The translations under genes were made by a program, and so were the position numbers. Under the pieces are notes generated by a model, which ran no database searches, was not told where the DNA came from, and saw only the letters and a program-made list of their open reading frames with translations. From Dyadobacter sp. CY347 (GTDB taxonomy: Bacteria > Bacteroidota > Bacteroidia > Cytophagales > Spirosomataceae): a stretch of DNA of 64,000 nucleotides. Below, piece after piece: positions 37,111 to 45,974 of this stretch. Location of the stretch: contig NZ_JAKFFT010000002.1 in assembly GCF_021502655.1 (NCBI RefSeq), positions 744,001 through 808,000 on the forward strand, written 5' to 3'. How positions within the stretch are numbered: position 1 is the first letter of the stretch; every line of letters starts with the position of its first letter.

Positions 37111-38145
37111 TCAGTTATCGTCCGCGTTCACAGTTGCAGTTGGATCGAATGCCCAGAAATCATCTAAACCATTTGAGCCGGTGCTGCTTCCAGTTCCGAA
37201 ATAACCCAAATTGCCAATTGAAAATCCTGCTGCATATCCTCTTCCGCCTGATGCTTCAAAGCCAGTAACCTGCGTCCATGTGTTGGTGCCAGGCGTGTAT
37301 TCCCAAGTATCTGATTTGCCTGCTCCACCCACTACATAAGCTTTTTCATTGATCACCAAAGCAGTTGCGAATGATCTTCCTGTAAATGCATCGTCGGTAT
37401 TAGCATCAAGTCTTGACCAGGCGCCGGATCCGCTGTTTCCAGCCGGGTCGAAGCTATAAAGATCTTTTACTTCCGTGCCTGCATTGTTCAGGCCGAAACC
37501 TACATATGCTTTTCCGCCTACTGTGAATGAAAGCGCGCCTCTGCGTTTTCCACCTGTAAAAGTGGCAACTTCACTCCACTTGTCTGTTTTGTCGTTGTAT
37601 TCGTAAAAATCCTGGTAGAAACCGCTTCCGTTATATCCAAGGCCTACGTAAGCTCTGTTATCCGTTACAAAAGATGTAGCATACTGACGTGTTCCGCCAA
37701 GGAAATCAGCCTTTTTAGTCCATTTGTTGGTTGCAGGATCATATTGGTAGAAATCTTTCTTGTATCCGCCGTCAACGGTTGTAACGCCATCGAAACCTGT
37801 TCCAACATATGCCTTTCCATTCATTACAAATGCGGTAGCATCATTTCTTCCTGATCCTTCAAAAGGGGCAACCTGTGACCAGATCTTCGTAGTTGCATCG
37901 TATGACCAGAAATCCTTTACTCTTGGCGCAGTTTCGTTTGTAAGCCCTGTACCGATATATCCTTTATTTCCAATAACAAAACTTACTGCACGCGTTCTTG
38001 CTGATCCACCAAAATTGGGAATACCTGTTCTGTACCAGTTTCCTAATTTATCTGCTTCGGCGTCATCTTTATTGCAACTAAACTGAACAAATGCGGTTGA
38101 AGCAACCAGAAGGGCTAATGAAGTCTTTTTTAAGGTATTAAACAT
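37111..38145 (-). CDS. Kelch-repeat beta-propeller lipoprotein
   Basis: A 344-residue lipoprotein with the lipobox QFSCNK near residue 24. Six Kelch-like blades follow, each with a GKAYVGxG-type strand and a YDxxTxxW-type strand (for example NKWTKKADF, DKWSEVATF, NTWTQVTGF), predicting a six-bladed propeller on the cell envelope. Such propellers bind proteins or glycans. It is followed after 5 bp by the DUF4907 gene. A -7-like box (TATGTTTG on the minus strand) is at 38266-38273. Confidence 0.93.
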   Translation of the reverse strand: MFNTLKKTSLALLVASTAFVQFSCNKDDAEADKLGNWYRTGIPNFGGSARTRAVSFVIGNKGYIGTGLTNETAPRVKDFWSYDATTKIWSQVAPFEGSGRNDATAFVMNGKAYVGTGFDGVTTVDGGYKKDFYQYDPATNKWTKKADFLGGTRQYATSFVTDNRAYVGLGYNGSGFYQDFYEYNDKTDKWSEVATFTGGKRRGALSFTVGGKAYVGFGLNNAGTEVKDLYSFDPAGNSGSGAWSRLDANTDDAFTGRSFATALVINEKAYVVGGAGKSDTWEYTPGTNTWTQVTGFEASGGRGYAAGFSIGNLGYFGTGSSTGSNGLDDFWAFDPTATVNADDN

Positions 38146-38265
38146 GTAAAAAATATGGTTTGACTAATTGATACAAAAGAAATTGGTGAATAAAGCGGCC
38201 CTGAAATCATGCCTATCAGAAGGATTAGTGCTTCAAAAACAGCAGGCGCAATTTGAAATTTTTTG

Positions 38266-38273
38266 CAAACATA
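38266..38273 (-). promoter_or_regulatory. Candidate -7 box for the Kelch gene
   Basis: Minus-strand TATGTTTG matches TAnnTTTG and would give a leader of about 115 nt. No TTG element is seen at the usual distance. Confidence 0.35.
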
Positions 38274-38304
38274 ACATCTTGATACTGCTAAGTAAAATTA
38301 TATG

Positions 38305-38502
38305 TTACTTTTTGTCTAAAAGTTTAGCCTTCTCTGCTGCTTTCAACGTTTGTAGCATCCGTAATGTTGTCATAAAGCTTCGTTTGGTTTTTGGGTTAAA
38401 ATAGTGTTGCCCGTTTTTACGTTTGTTAGCCAGGTTTGCCACTGTTTGCCAATGCGGCGCGTAACCATAGTCAGCGGCTTCAGTGATCGTAATCACAGGC
38501 AT
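38305..38502 (-). CDS. Small basic hypothetical protein
   Basis: A 65-residue, Lys/Arg-rich open reading frame with no signal peptide. Codon choice looks like that of neighbouring genes, and the composition (TITEAADYGYAPHWQTV, then helices rich in Lys and Ala) resembles a small folded protein. It has its own intergenic space between the Kelch and DUF4270 genes and does not overlap either. I recognise no family, so it is kept as a probable but unproven gene. Confidence 0.5.
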   Translation of the reverse strand: MPVITITEAADYGYAPHWQTVANLANKRKNGQHYFNPKTKRSFMTTLRMLQTLKAAEKAKLLDKK

Positions 38503-38597
38503 TAATCTCTGTCATTTTTAACCCTTACGTGCTGCTTTGGGTTTTTGTTGCAGCTGGCCCATGCACTTTTAAATTTGGCGCATTTGTCCTGATGATG

Positions 38598-38627
38598 TTG
38601 TAATTAAGATTACATATGATAATTTTG
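38598..38627 (+). promoter_or_regulatory. Promoter of the DUF4270 gene
   Basis: TTG at 38598-38600, a 19-bp spacer and TAATTTTG at 38620-38627 match the Bacteroidota consensus exactly. The leader is about 18 nt and has no Shine-Dalgarno sequence. Confidence 0.75.
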
Positions 38628-38651
38628 CACTTTTTACTGTTCTTGCACTAA

Positions 38652-40046
38652 ATGAAATTCAATTCGCATTTTCTTAAAAGATCTTCACGGGTTTTCAGAT
38701 TACTGATCATATTAGCTGTAACAGCCTCCATGTCTGGGTGTGAACCTTGGGGAGACGAAATCGAGGCGATCGTCCAGCCCAATGTTGATGACTTTGCAGT
38801 GTTGTTTTCAGATACAACTTCGGTCTCGCTTTCTTCGGTTGGAACCGATTCGGTATTTACCGGAGGACCGGGAAGACTTTTGGTAGGCAGAAATATTGAT
38901 CCGTATTTTGGAACATTCCAAGCTACTGCTTTTTTTCAACCCACTATTGAAACCGCTCTTGTCATCCCTGAACTAGCTGTTTACGATTCGCTTACACTTT
39001 CCCTGAGATACGATAATTATACGCATGGCGACACCACAGTTGCCATGAACATTGCCGTGCATAAGCTGCTGGCCAACATGCTGGACAAAAATGCGTATTA
39101 CAATACCGATGCGACGCCTTATGAACCGGCTGCACTGGGAAAAATTAAAGTGGTTCCTACGCCACGATCCAGCGGAAGACTTAAAATCAAGCTTTCCGAT
39201 GTTTTAGGAAAGCAGATATTTACCATGAGCAAAAGCAACCAGCTTCCTAGCAACACGGAATGGATTGACTTGATCAAAGGTTTGGTATTGCTGCCAGGGG
39301 CATCTGACAACGGGCCGGTTGTCGGCTTCCGCCTGTTTGATGATCAGACTTCCATTCAACTGCATTACCATTTGACAAGTGATGATGGTATAAAAAAGGA
39401 TTCTACCGTGATCAAATCCGGGATTGGCTACAATCAGATCCTGGGCGACAGGAAGGGAACGCAGCTGGCCAAGCTTCCTAATACAAAGAGGATCTCGCTG
39501 CCATCGGAACAATCCGGTAATATGTCTTTCGTGCAGGCAGGTCTGGGTGTGATGACGCGCGTTGACTTCCCTACTATTAAAGATTTGAAACTAAATCCCT
39601 ATACGGTTGTCAACAAGGCATTTTTGCAAGTCTCTCCGCTAACGTCGTCAGTGACAAACTTTTACAAGGCCCCCGATACATTGTTTGCTTATCTGGTTGA
39701 CAAAAACAATGAGTACTTTCAGGGCAGCACGGGTTTTCCCGAGCCTTTAAGAACTTTGAATGGAACCCAGGTTTTTGGCAAATACCAGGTTGATCTGCTA
39801 AACAACACTTCATACTATGTTTTTGACGTAGGCGGTTACATTACGACAGTTTTAGGTACAACCGGCGATAATACAACCGGTATAGTGTTCAGGACTTCAA
39901 CCTTTAATACCCGTACATCTGCCGCGCAGCCAACCTACGATTCAGAATTTACCAAAAGCGCCACGCGTCTTGTCATTGGCAATCAACGAAACAGCGAGCC
40001 TGGCGTCAAATTACAGCTTTACTATACTTCGGTGAACGCCAGGTAG
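38652..40046 (+). CDS. DUF4270 domain-containing lipoprotein
   Basis: A 464-residue lipoprotein with a signal and lipobox at SMSGCEP near residue 30. The body fits the DUF4270 pattern: an early LLVGRNIDPYFGTFQATAFFQ region, a YDSLTLSLRYDNY strand, later LPLEQ-like loops, and a C-terminal strand-rich part ending PGVKLQLYYT. The family is restricted to Bacteroidota, outer-membrane or surface associated, and has unknown function. It is monocistronic, with its own promoter and a terminator at 40068-40106. Confidence 0.92.
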   Translation: MKFNSHFLKRSSRVFRLLIILAVTASMSGCEPWGDEIEAIVQPNVDDFAVLFSDTTSVSLSSVGTDSVFTGGPGRLLVGRNIDPYFGTFQATAFFQPTIETALVIPELAVYDSLTLSLRYDNYTHGDTTVAMNIAVHKLLANMLDKNAYYNTDATPYEPAALGKIKVVPTPRSSGRLKIKLSDVLGKQIFTMSKSNQLPSNTEWIDLIKGLVLLPGASDNGPVVGFRLFDDQTSIQLHYHLTSDDGIKKDSTVIKSGIGYNQILGDRKGTQLAKLPNTKRISLPSEQSGNMSFVQAGLGVMTRVDFPTIKDLKLNPYTVVNKAFLQVSPLTSSVTNFYKAPDTLFAYLVDKNNEYFQGSTGFPEPLRTLNGTQVFGKYQVDLLNNTSYYVFDVGGYITTVLGTTGDNTTGIVFRTSTFNTRTSAAQPTYDSEFTKSATRLVIGNQRNSEPGVKLQLYYTSVNAR

Positions 40047-40067
40047 GGCTTTTCGATTAAAGAATAG

Positions 40068-40106
40068 AAAGCGGAGCTGCTCTTTGGGGCGGCTCCGCTT
40101 TTGTTT
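40068..40106 (+). terminator. Terminator after the DUF4270 gene
   Basis: The arms AAAGCGGAGC and GCTCCGCTTT form a 10-bp stem with a 14-nt loop followed by a T-rich stretch. Confidence 0.85.
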
Positions 40107-40370
40107 GTACAAGCCTCCACACTTTCCCTTAGGCGCTGTCCATCGCTTATAATTTTGCTTCTGTAAAAATCAATTCTAGTCAATTCAGTTAAGCCTCCTA
40201 TCACGGAGACTACTTAGACTTCTAAATGTCTTCTCTCAACTAAGCCAAAAATCCTTCAATGCAGGCTTTTTACAGCCCTTTCTTCTTGGACAACTTGTCT
40301 GTACTAAACTTCCAATGGCCTTCCAACGGAAATTTCCGTCTATCGCTGCACAGTGAGTTTGTAGAAATAC
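40107..40370 (+). other. Gene-free stretch upstream of the repeat-protein promoter
   Basis: No open reading frame of convincing quality lies here. It contains a -7-like TAATTTTG (40150-40157) without a matching TTG, a direct repeat CTTCCAAYGG near 40310-40330, and a perfect 14-bp palindrome at 40326-40339. It could hold regulatory sites or a small RNA; I see no proof of the latter. Confidence 0.4.
40326..40339. promoter_or_regulatory. Perfect 14-bp palindrome upstream of the repeat-protein promoter
   Basis: ACGGAAATTTCCGT equals its own reverse complement. Its 3' edge is 31 bp before the TTTG element of the downstream promoter, a position typical of an activator or upstream operator site. 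Confidence 0.5.
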
Positions 40371-40401
40371 TTTGATTACTATTTAAGTAGTACTACATTT
40401 G
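40371..40401 (+). promoter_or_regulatory. Promoter of the giant repeat surface protein, with embedded palindrome
   Basis: TTTG at 40371-40374, a 19-bp spacer and TACATTTG at 40394-40401 match the Bacteroidota consensus. The perfect palindrome GTAGTACTAC (40387-40396) covers the end of the spacer and the start of the -7 box, where a bound protein would block RNA polymerase. The leader is about 150 nt. Confidence 0.65.
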
Positions 40402-40558
40402 TGTTACGAAAAAACTTTCTGCCTATACATCGAATATTTACGGTTTCTGTGGCTGGCACAAAAATTTATTTGATCTAGTATCTTAAATTTTTGTAGAATT
40501 GCTTTCTCAAAAGGTAGAATAAATATACACGGCAACACAAATTGTTTTTAAACACTAT

Positions 40559-43500
40559 ATGGATAACATCTCCGATTTTTCCAGATTAAAATTTTTACAC
40601 TGGCCTGTTGCCATCACATTATTTTTCTGCTTTTTGACGCTATCCAGCGTTAGTTTTTCTCAACAAACATTAGGCATTACCACCTCGAGGTCCGCTCCGG
40701 CTGGCATTGTCAGTTTTAGTGGCGTATCGGCTTCAACTGGAATCGGTGCTACCAAGCCAATTAGCGGCTACGCGAAGATGTATGGCGACAGGCAATTCGT
40801 TTTTCCTGTTGGATATGCAGGAGTGTATCGTCCCTTTGTCGCACATGCCGACAAAACATTCGGGGCCTATTTCAAAGAAAGTGCTGAAAACGCCTCATTA
40901 CCAAGTGGTGCGCCTTTTAATTTATCTTCAAAAGACAGCGCCCTTAGCAAGGTCAGCGCTACTGAGTTTTGGGATATCAATGGAGAAGCCGGAACACAGT
41001 TGACATTTACCTGGGACAAAGCCAGCGGCATCAGGGAGTTAACTGAAAGTTCTTTGTCGCGCCTTTCCATCGCCGGCTGGAATCAGTTGACCGGCAAATG
41101 GGAGGTTGTTAATTCCTCGATAGATGAATTGGGGATTTTAGGATCTGCCAGCTCGCTTGATTCCGGCTCGATCACAACTACTGCAAGCATTGTTCCAAAT
41201 CAATATAACATATATACGCTGGCGTCACTTCGCTCGTCATCTTTGCCCAACAGCTTTGAGGGCCGCATGGAGGCTTTCGACTGTGATCAGATAAAGGGCT
41301 GGGCATGGGACAAGAATTATCCGGCTTCGAATGTAATCGTTGAATTGCTGGACGCTAATGTTGTTGTGGCTAGTGCGGCAGCGAATGTATATAGGGAAGA
41401 TTTAAAAAATCAAGGCTTTGGAACAGGGTCATATGGTTTTGTGATGACAGTGCCTGCATCATTAAGGGATGGCAGGTCGCATCAGATTTCGGTCCGGGTT
41501 CGGAATTCTTCGTTTGTACTGGCTAATGCCCAGAAGGAACTCAGTTGTTCTTACGCGGGGAAATTGGAGCTGATTGATTGTGTAAACATCAAAGGCTGGG
41601 CCTGGATTCCTAATAATCCAAATGCAGAAGGCCTGACTGTGGAGCTGATTGAGAACAACAAGGTCATAGCAACAACGGTTGCCAAGAATTACCGCGAAGA
41701 TCTGCGTGCTGCGGGACTTGGAACAGGATACTATGGATTTGTGCTGCCAGTACCAGCGGCTTTGAAAGACGGCATCGGGCACACAGTATCCATGCGTATA
41801 AAAGATACCAACTTCTTTCTAGAAGATTCGCCCAAAACATTCACTTGCTCCACGCCTCGTTACGATGGTATTCTGGAAGCGGCAAGTTGCAGCCAGCTAA
41901 GGGGTTATGTTTGGGATAAAAATAACCCAAACGCGGCAGCATTAACTGTTGAATTGGTCGAAAACAATGTTGTTTTGGCCACTGTCGAAGCAGACGCTTT
42001 CCGTCAGGATTTAAAAAATGCCGACAAAGGCAGCGGTAATTATGGATTTACTATGCCATTGCCAGCCGCGCTGCAAGACGGTCTTCGCCATACGATCGTA
42101 CTCCGGGTGAAAGGCTCTACTTACCAGCTTATCAATACACCCCGAGCCAGTACGTGCGCTGCACCCGTGTTGTATAGCGGTTCTTTTGAGTCGGCAAGTT
42201 GTACAGAAATAAAAGGCTGGGTTTGGGATCAGAACTATCCTGCAAATGCTGCGACAGTGGAATTGCTTGATAACGGCACCGTGATTGCATCCGCTGTGGC
42301 CAGCGCCTACCGCTCTGATCTGAAAGATTCAGGCAAGGGAACTGGAAATTATGGTTTTGCAATTCCGGCGCCTGCGATATTGAGCGACGGTCAGGCGCAT
42401 TCATTGAGTGTGCGCATTAAAGGCACTAGTATAATTCTATCTGGCTCGCCAAAATCCATAAACTGCACCATTGCTCCTCGTTACGACGGTATTCTCGAAG
42501 CGGCAAATTGCACCCAGCTGAGAGGTTATGTTTGGGATAAAAATAATCCGAATGCTAATGCTTTAACTGTTGAACTGGTTGAAAACAATGTGGTTTTGGC
42601 CACTGTGGAAGCTGGCACTTTCCGTCAGGATTTGAAAGATGCGGGTAAAGGCAGCGGAAATTATGGATTCACTCTTCCATTACCAGCTGCGCTGCAAGAC
42701 GGTCTTCGCCATGTCATTGCCCTTAGAGTAAAAGGCTCTACTTACCAGCTGATTAATACGCCGCGCGCCACTACCTGCGCTGCGCCAGCATTGTATAGCG
42801 GTTCTTTTGAATCAGCAACTTGCACAGAAATAAAAGGCTGGGTCTGGGACCAGAACTATCCCGCAAATGCTGCGACGGTGGAATTGCTTGATAACGGCAC
42901 CGTGATTGCATCCGCTGTGGCTAGCGCCTACCGCTCAGATCTGAAAGATTCAGGCAAGGGAACTGGAAATTATGGATTTGTGATTCCCGCGCCGGCGATA
43001 TTGAGCGATGGTCAGGCGCATTCATTGAGTGTGCGCATTAAAGGGACTAGCGTGATTCTATCCGGCTCTCCTAAATCAATAAACTGCACGATTGCTCCTC
43101 GTTACGATGGTATTCTGGAAGCAGCGAATTGCACCCAGCTCAGAGGTTATGTTTGGGATAAAAATAACCCGAATGCAAATGCATTGACTGTTGAACTGGT
43201 TGAAAACAATGTGGTTTTGGCCACCGTAGAAGCGGGCACTTTCCGTCAGGATTTGAAAGATGCGGGCAAAGGCAGCGGAAATTATGGATTCTCTCTTCCA
43301 TTACCAGCTGCATTGCAAGATGGTCTTCGCCATGTGATTGCACTGCGTGTTAAAGGCTCAACTTACCAGCTGATTAATACGCCCCGCGCCACTACATGCG
43401 CTGCGCCAGCATTGTATAGCGGTTCTTTTGAATCGGCAACTTGCACAGAAATAAAAGGCTGGGTCTGGGACCAGAACTATCCCGCAAATGCTGCCACGGT

Positions 43501-45892
43501 GGAATTACTTGATAACGGCACTGTAATTGCCTCTGCTGTGGCTAGCGCCTACCGCTCTGATCTGAAAGATTCAGGCAAGGGTACAGGAAATTATGGTTTT
43601 GTAATTCCTGCACCAGCAATATTGAGCGATGGTCAGGCGCATTCATTGAGTGTGCGCATTAAAGGCACCAGCGTAATTCTATCTGGCTCGCCAAAATCAA
43701 TAAATTGCACCATTGCTCCTCGTTATGATGGTATACTGGAAGCAGCGAATTGCACCCAGCTAAGGGGTTATGTTTGGGATAAAAATAATCCGAATGCTAA
43801 TGCATTGACCGTTGAACTCGTTGAAAATAATGTGGTTTTGGCTACTGTGGAAGCAGGCACTTTCCGTCAGGATTTGAAAGATGCGGGTAAAGGCAGCGGA
43901 AATTATGGATTCACTCTTCCATTACCGGCTGCATTGCAAGACGGTCTACGCCATGTGATTGCACTCAGAGTGAAAGGCTCTACTTACCAGCTTATCAATA
44001 CACCTCGCGCTACTACCTGCGCTGCGCCAGCATTGTATAGCGGCTCTTTTGAGTCGGCGAGTTGTACAGAAATAAAAGGCTGGGTTTGGGATCAGAACTA
44101 TCCGGCAAATGCTGCGACCGTAGAACTACTTGACAACGGCACTGTAATTGCCTCTGCTGTGGCTAGCGCCTACCGCTCAGATCTGAAAGACTCAGGCAAG
44201 GGCACTGGAAATTATGGTTTTGTAATCCCGGCACCAGCGATACTGAGCGATGGTCAGGCGCATTCATTGAGTGTGCGCATTAAAGGCACCAGTGTGATTC
44301 TATCTGGCTCGCCAAAATCCCTAAACTGCACGATCGCTCCTCGTTACGATGGTATTCTGGAAGCAGCAAACTGCACCCAGCTAAGGGGTTATGTTTGGGA
44401 TAAAAATAATCCGAATGCTAATGCTTTGACTATTGAACTGGTTGAAAACAATGTTGTATTGGCTACTGTGGAAGCAGGCGCTTTCCGTCAGGATTTGAAA
44501 GATGCGGGTAAAGGCAGCGGAAATTATGGATTCACTCTTCCATTACCAGCTGCGTTGCAAGATGGTCTTCGCCATGTGATTGCACTGCGCGTGAAAGGCT
44601 CGTCTTACCAGCTTATTAATACGCCGCGAGCCACTACCTGCGTTGCGCCAGCATTGTATAGCGGTTCTTTTGAATCGGCAACTTGTACAGAAATAAAAGG
44701 TTGGGTCTGGGATCAGAACTATCCGGCAAATGCTGCGACGGTGGAACTACTTGACAACGGCTCTGTAATTGCCTCTGCTGTGGCTAGCGCCTACCGCTCA
44801 GATCTGAAAGACTCAGGAAAAGGCACTGGAAATTATGGTTTTGTAATTCCTGCACCCGCGGTATTGAGCGATGGTCAGGCGCATTCTTTAAGTGTGCGCA
44901 TTAAAGGCACTAGCGTGATACTATCGGGCTCGCCAAGATCCCTAAACTGCACGATTGCTCCTCGTTACGACGGTATTCTGGAAGCAGCAAATTGCACCCA
45001 GCTAAGGGGTTATGTTTGGGATAAAAACAATCCGAATGCAAATGCTTTGACCGTTGAACTGGTTGAAAACAATGTGGTTTTAGCCACTGTGGAAGCGAGC
45101 ACTTTCCGTCAGGATTTAAAAGATGCGGGTAAAGGCAGCGGTAACTATGGATTTATTATGCAAATGCCAGTTGCATTGCAGGACGGTCTTCGCCATGTGA
45201 TTGCACTGCGCGTTAAAGGCTCCTCTTACCAGCTGATTAATACGCCGCGAGCCACTACCTGCGCTGCGCCAGCATTGTATAGCGGTTCTTTTGAGTCGGC
45301 AAGCTGTACAGAAATAAAAGGTTGGGTCTGGGACCAGAACTATCCGGCCAAAACAATGACCGTTGAGCTGCTTGATAGCGGAACTGTGATTGGGTCGGCT
45401 GTGGCCAGCCTGTACCGGTCGGATTTGAAAGATGCGGGCAAAGGCACTGGAAATTATGGATTCGCAATTCCGACACCAAGTGTTTTAAAAGACGGTCAGC
45501 CACATTCTTTAAGTGTCCGTATCAAAGGCACAAGTGTAATGCTGTCTGGATCGCCAGATTCTATCACCTGTTCATCATCTGCCCGTATGGCAAGTCCTCA
45601 GCAAGAAATTTATGAGCAAAGTAAGGGTGAAAAGGATGCTGTGCCTGACATAGTTGTTGCGCCAAATCCAAGCTCGGGAAAATTCGTCCTTCATTTGGAT
45701 TTAAAACAATCCTCTGACTGTAACCTGACCATATACAATCTGCTAGGCCAACCAGTATGGAATAAACGTCTGAACGCTGCTTGGCAACTTGAAGAACCAG
45801 TCGACATTACCCAACAGCCATCAGGTGTATACATTTTACAGCTTTCAGTAGGAAACAAAACATTCAGTGAACGAATCGTCATCGCCAAATAA
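40559..45892 (+). CDS. Giant modular surface protein, 14 Cys-bounded repeats, T9SS type A sorting domain
   Basis: A 1777-residue secreted protein. A signal peptide ends near residue 35. A non-repetitive N-terminal domain (about 36-232) contains FPVGYAGVYRPF, as seen in other T9SS adhesin-like proteins. Fourteen modules of 99-105 residues then run from 233 to 1675. Each has a GWxWDxxxP strand, V(E)LLDNGxVIA-type strands, a YRSDLKD/FRQDLKD segment, GxGxGNYGF, a DGxxH motif and two cysteines near its ends. The first two modules (233-433) are divergent; the other twelve alternate types A and B as six near-identical dyads. The C-terminus (about 1700-1777) is a T9SS type A domain (PNPSSGKF, GVYILQL). 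A surface-adhesin role is inferred; no enzyme motif is seen. Confidence 0.93.
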   Translation: MDNISDFSRLKFLHWPVAITLFFCFLTLSSVSFSQQTLGITTSRSAPAGIVSFSGVSASTGIGATKPISGYAKMYGDRQFVFPVGYAGVYRPFVAHADKTFGAYFKESAENASLPSGAPFNLSSKDSALSKVSATEFWDINGEAGTQLTFTWDKASGIRELTESSLSRLSIAGWNQLTGKWEVVNSSIDELGILGSASSLDSGSITTTASIVPNQYNIYTLASLRSSSLPNSFEGRMEAFDCDQIKGWAWDKNYPASNVIVELLDANVVVASAAANVYREDLKNQGFGTGSYGFVMTVPASLRDGRSHQISVRVRNSSFVLANAQKELSCSYAGKLELIDCVNIKGWAWIPNNPNAEGLTVELIENNKVIATTVAKNYREDLRAAGLGTGYYGFVLPVPAALKDGIGHTVSMRIKDTNFFLEDSPKTFTCSTPRYDGILEAASCSQLRGYVWDKNNPNAAALTVELVENNVVLATVEADAFRQDLKNADKGSGNYGFTMPLPAALQDGLRHTIVLRVKGSTYQLINTPRASTCAAPVLYSGSFESASCTEIKGWVWDQNYPANAATVELLDNGTVIASAVASAYRSDLKDSGKGTGNYGFAIPAPAILSDGQAHSLSVRIKGTSIILSGSPKSINCTIAPRYDGILEAANCTQLRGYVWDKNNPNANALTVELVENNVVLATVEAGTFRQDLKDAGKGSGNYGFTLPLPAALQDGLRHVIALRVKGSTYQLINTPRATTCAAPALYSGSFESATCTEIKGWVWDQNYPANAATVELLDNGTVIASAVASAYRSDLKDSGKGTGNYGFVIPAPAILSDGQAHSLSVRIKGTSVILSGSPKSINCTIAPRYDGILEAANCTQLRGYVWDKNNPNANALTVELVENNVVLATVEAGTFRQDLKDAGKGSGNYGFSLPLPAALQDGLRHVIALRVKGSTYQLINTPRATTCAAPALYSGSFESATCTEIKGWVWDQNYPANAATVELLDNGTVIASAVASAYRSDLKDSGKGTGNYGFVIPAPAILSDGQAHSLSVRIKGTSVILSGSPKSINCTIAPRYDGILEAANCTQLRGYVWDKNNPNANALTVELVENNVVLATVEAGTFRQDLKDAGKGSGNYGFTLPLPAALQDGLRHVIALRVKGSTYQLINTPRATTCAAPALYSGSFESASCTEIKGWVWDQNYPANAATVELLDNGTVIASAVASAYRSDLKDSGKGTGNYGFVIPAPAILSDGQAHSLSVRIKGTSVILSGSPKSLNCTIAPRYDGILEAANCTQLRGYVWDKNNPNANALTIELVENNVVLATVEAGAFRQDLKDAGKGSGNYGFTLPLPAALQDGLRHVIALRVKGSSYQLINTPRATTCVAPALYSGSFESATCTEIKGWVWDQNYPANAATVELLDNGSVIASAVASAYRSDLKDSGKGTGNYGFVIPAPAVLSDGQAHSLSVRIKGTSVILSGSPRSLNCTIAPRYDGILEAANCTQLRGYVWDKNNPNANALTVELVENNVVLATVEASTFRQDLKDAGKGSGNYGFIMQMPVALQDGLRHVIALRVKGSSYQLINTPRATTCAAPALYSGSFESASCTEIKGWVWDQNYPAKTMTVELLDSGTVIGSAVASLYRSDLKDAGKGTGNYGFAIPTPSVLKDGQPHSLSVRIKGTSVMLSGSPDSITCSSSARMASPQQEIYEQSKGEKDAVPDIVVAPNPSSGKFVLHLDLKQSSDCNLTIYNLLGQPVWNKRLNAAWQLEEPVDITQQPSGVYILQLSVGNKTFSERIVIAK
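41255..41857 (+). repeat. Two divergent repeat modules preceding the tandem array
   Basis: Module 1 is 41255-41551 and module 2 is 41552-41857. They share the protein pattern of the array (GWAWD or GWAWI, YREDL, GxGxYGF, DGxxH) but differ clearly from it and from each other at DNA level, so they look older than the dyad amplification. Confidence 0.85.
41858..45583 (+). repeat. Six tandem 621-bp repeats (dyads of A and B modules)
   Basis: Dyads start at 41858, 42479, 43100, 43721, 44342 and 44963, exactly 621 bp apart (207 codons), and the array ends at 45583. In each, an A module (105 residues, beginning YDGILEA) is followed by a B module (102 residues, beginning YSGSFES). Differences between copies are mostly synonymous third-base changes, with a few amino-acid changes concentrated in the first and last dyads. 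The unit of amplification is clearly the pair, not the single module. Confidence 0.97.
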
Positions 45893-45964
45893 GCGTAGCA
45901 GATTGCCTGTGAAGGTGATCTGTTACGCCTCCGGGCGTTCTGCTGAATACACGAGTTCAGCAGA
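45893..45964. other. Two hairpins after the repeat-protein gene
   Basis: The first (45893-45928) pairs GCGTAGCAGAT with ATCTGTTACGC, 11 bp including one G-U pair. The second (45941-45964) pairs CTGCTGAA with TTCAGCAG. Neither has a following T-run. They may stabilise or end the convergent transcripts of the repeat protein and the BLUF gene. Confidence 0.5.
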
Positions 45965-45974
45965 GCAGCAAAAT

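Noticed and set aside
42132-43343. Minus-strand frames within the repeat gene
   Set aside because: They recur with the 621-bp period and are shadows of the plus-strand coding frame.
41858-45583. CRISPR or mobile-element explanation for the 621-bp repeats
   Set aside because: Units are contiguous, all in one reading frame with no spacers, and no transposase or Cas gene is nearby.
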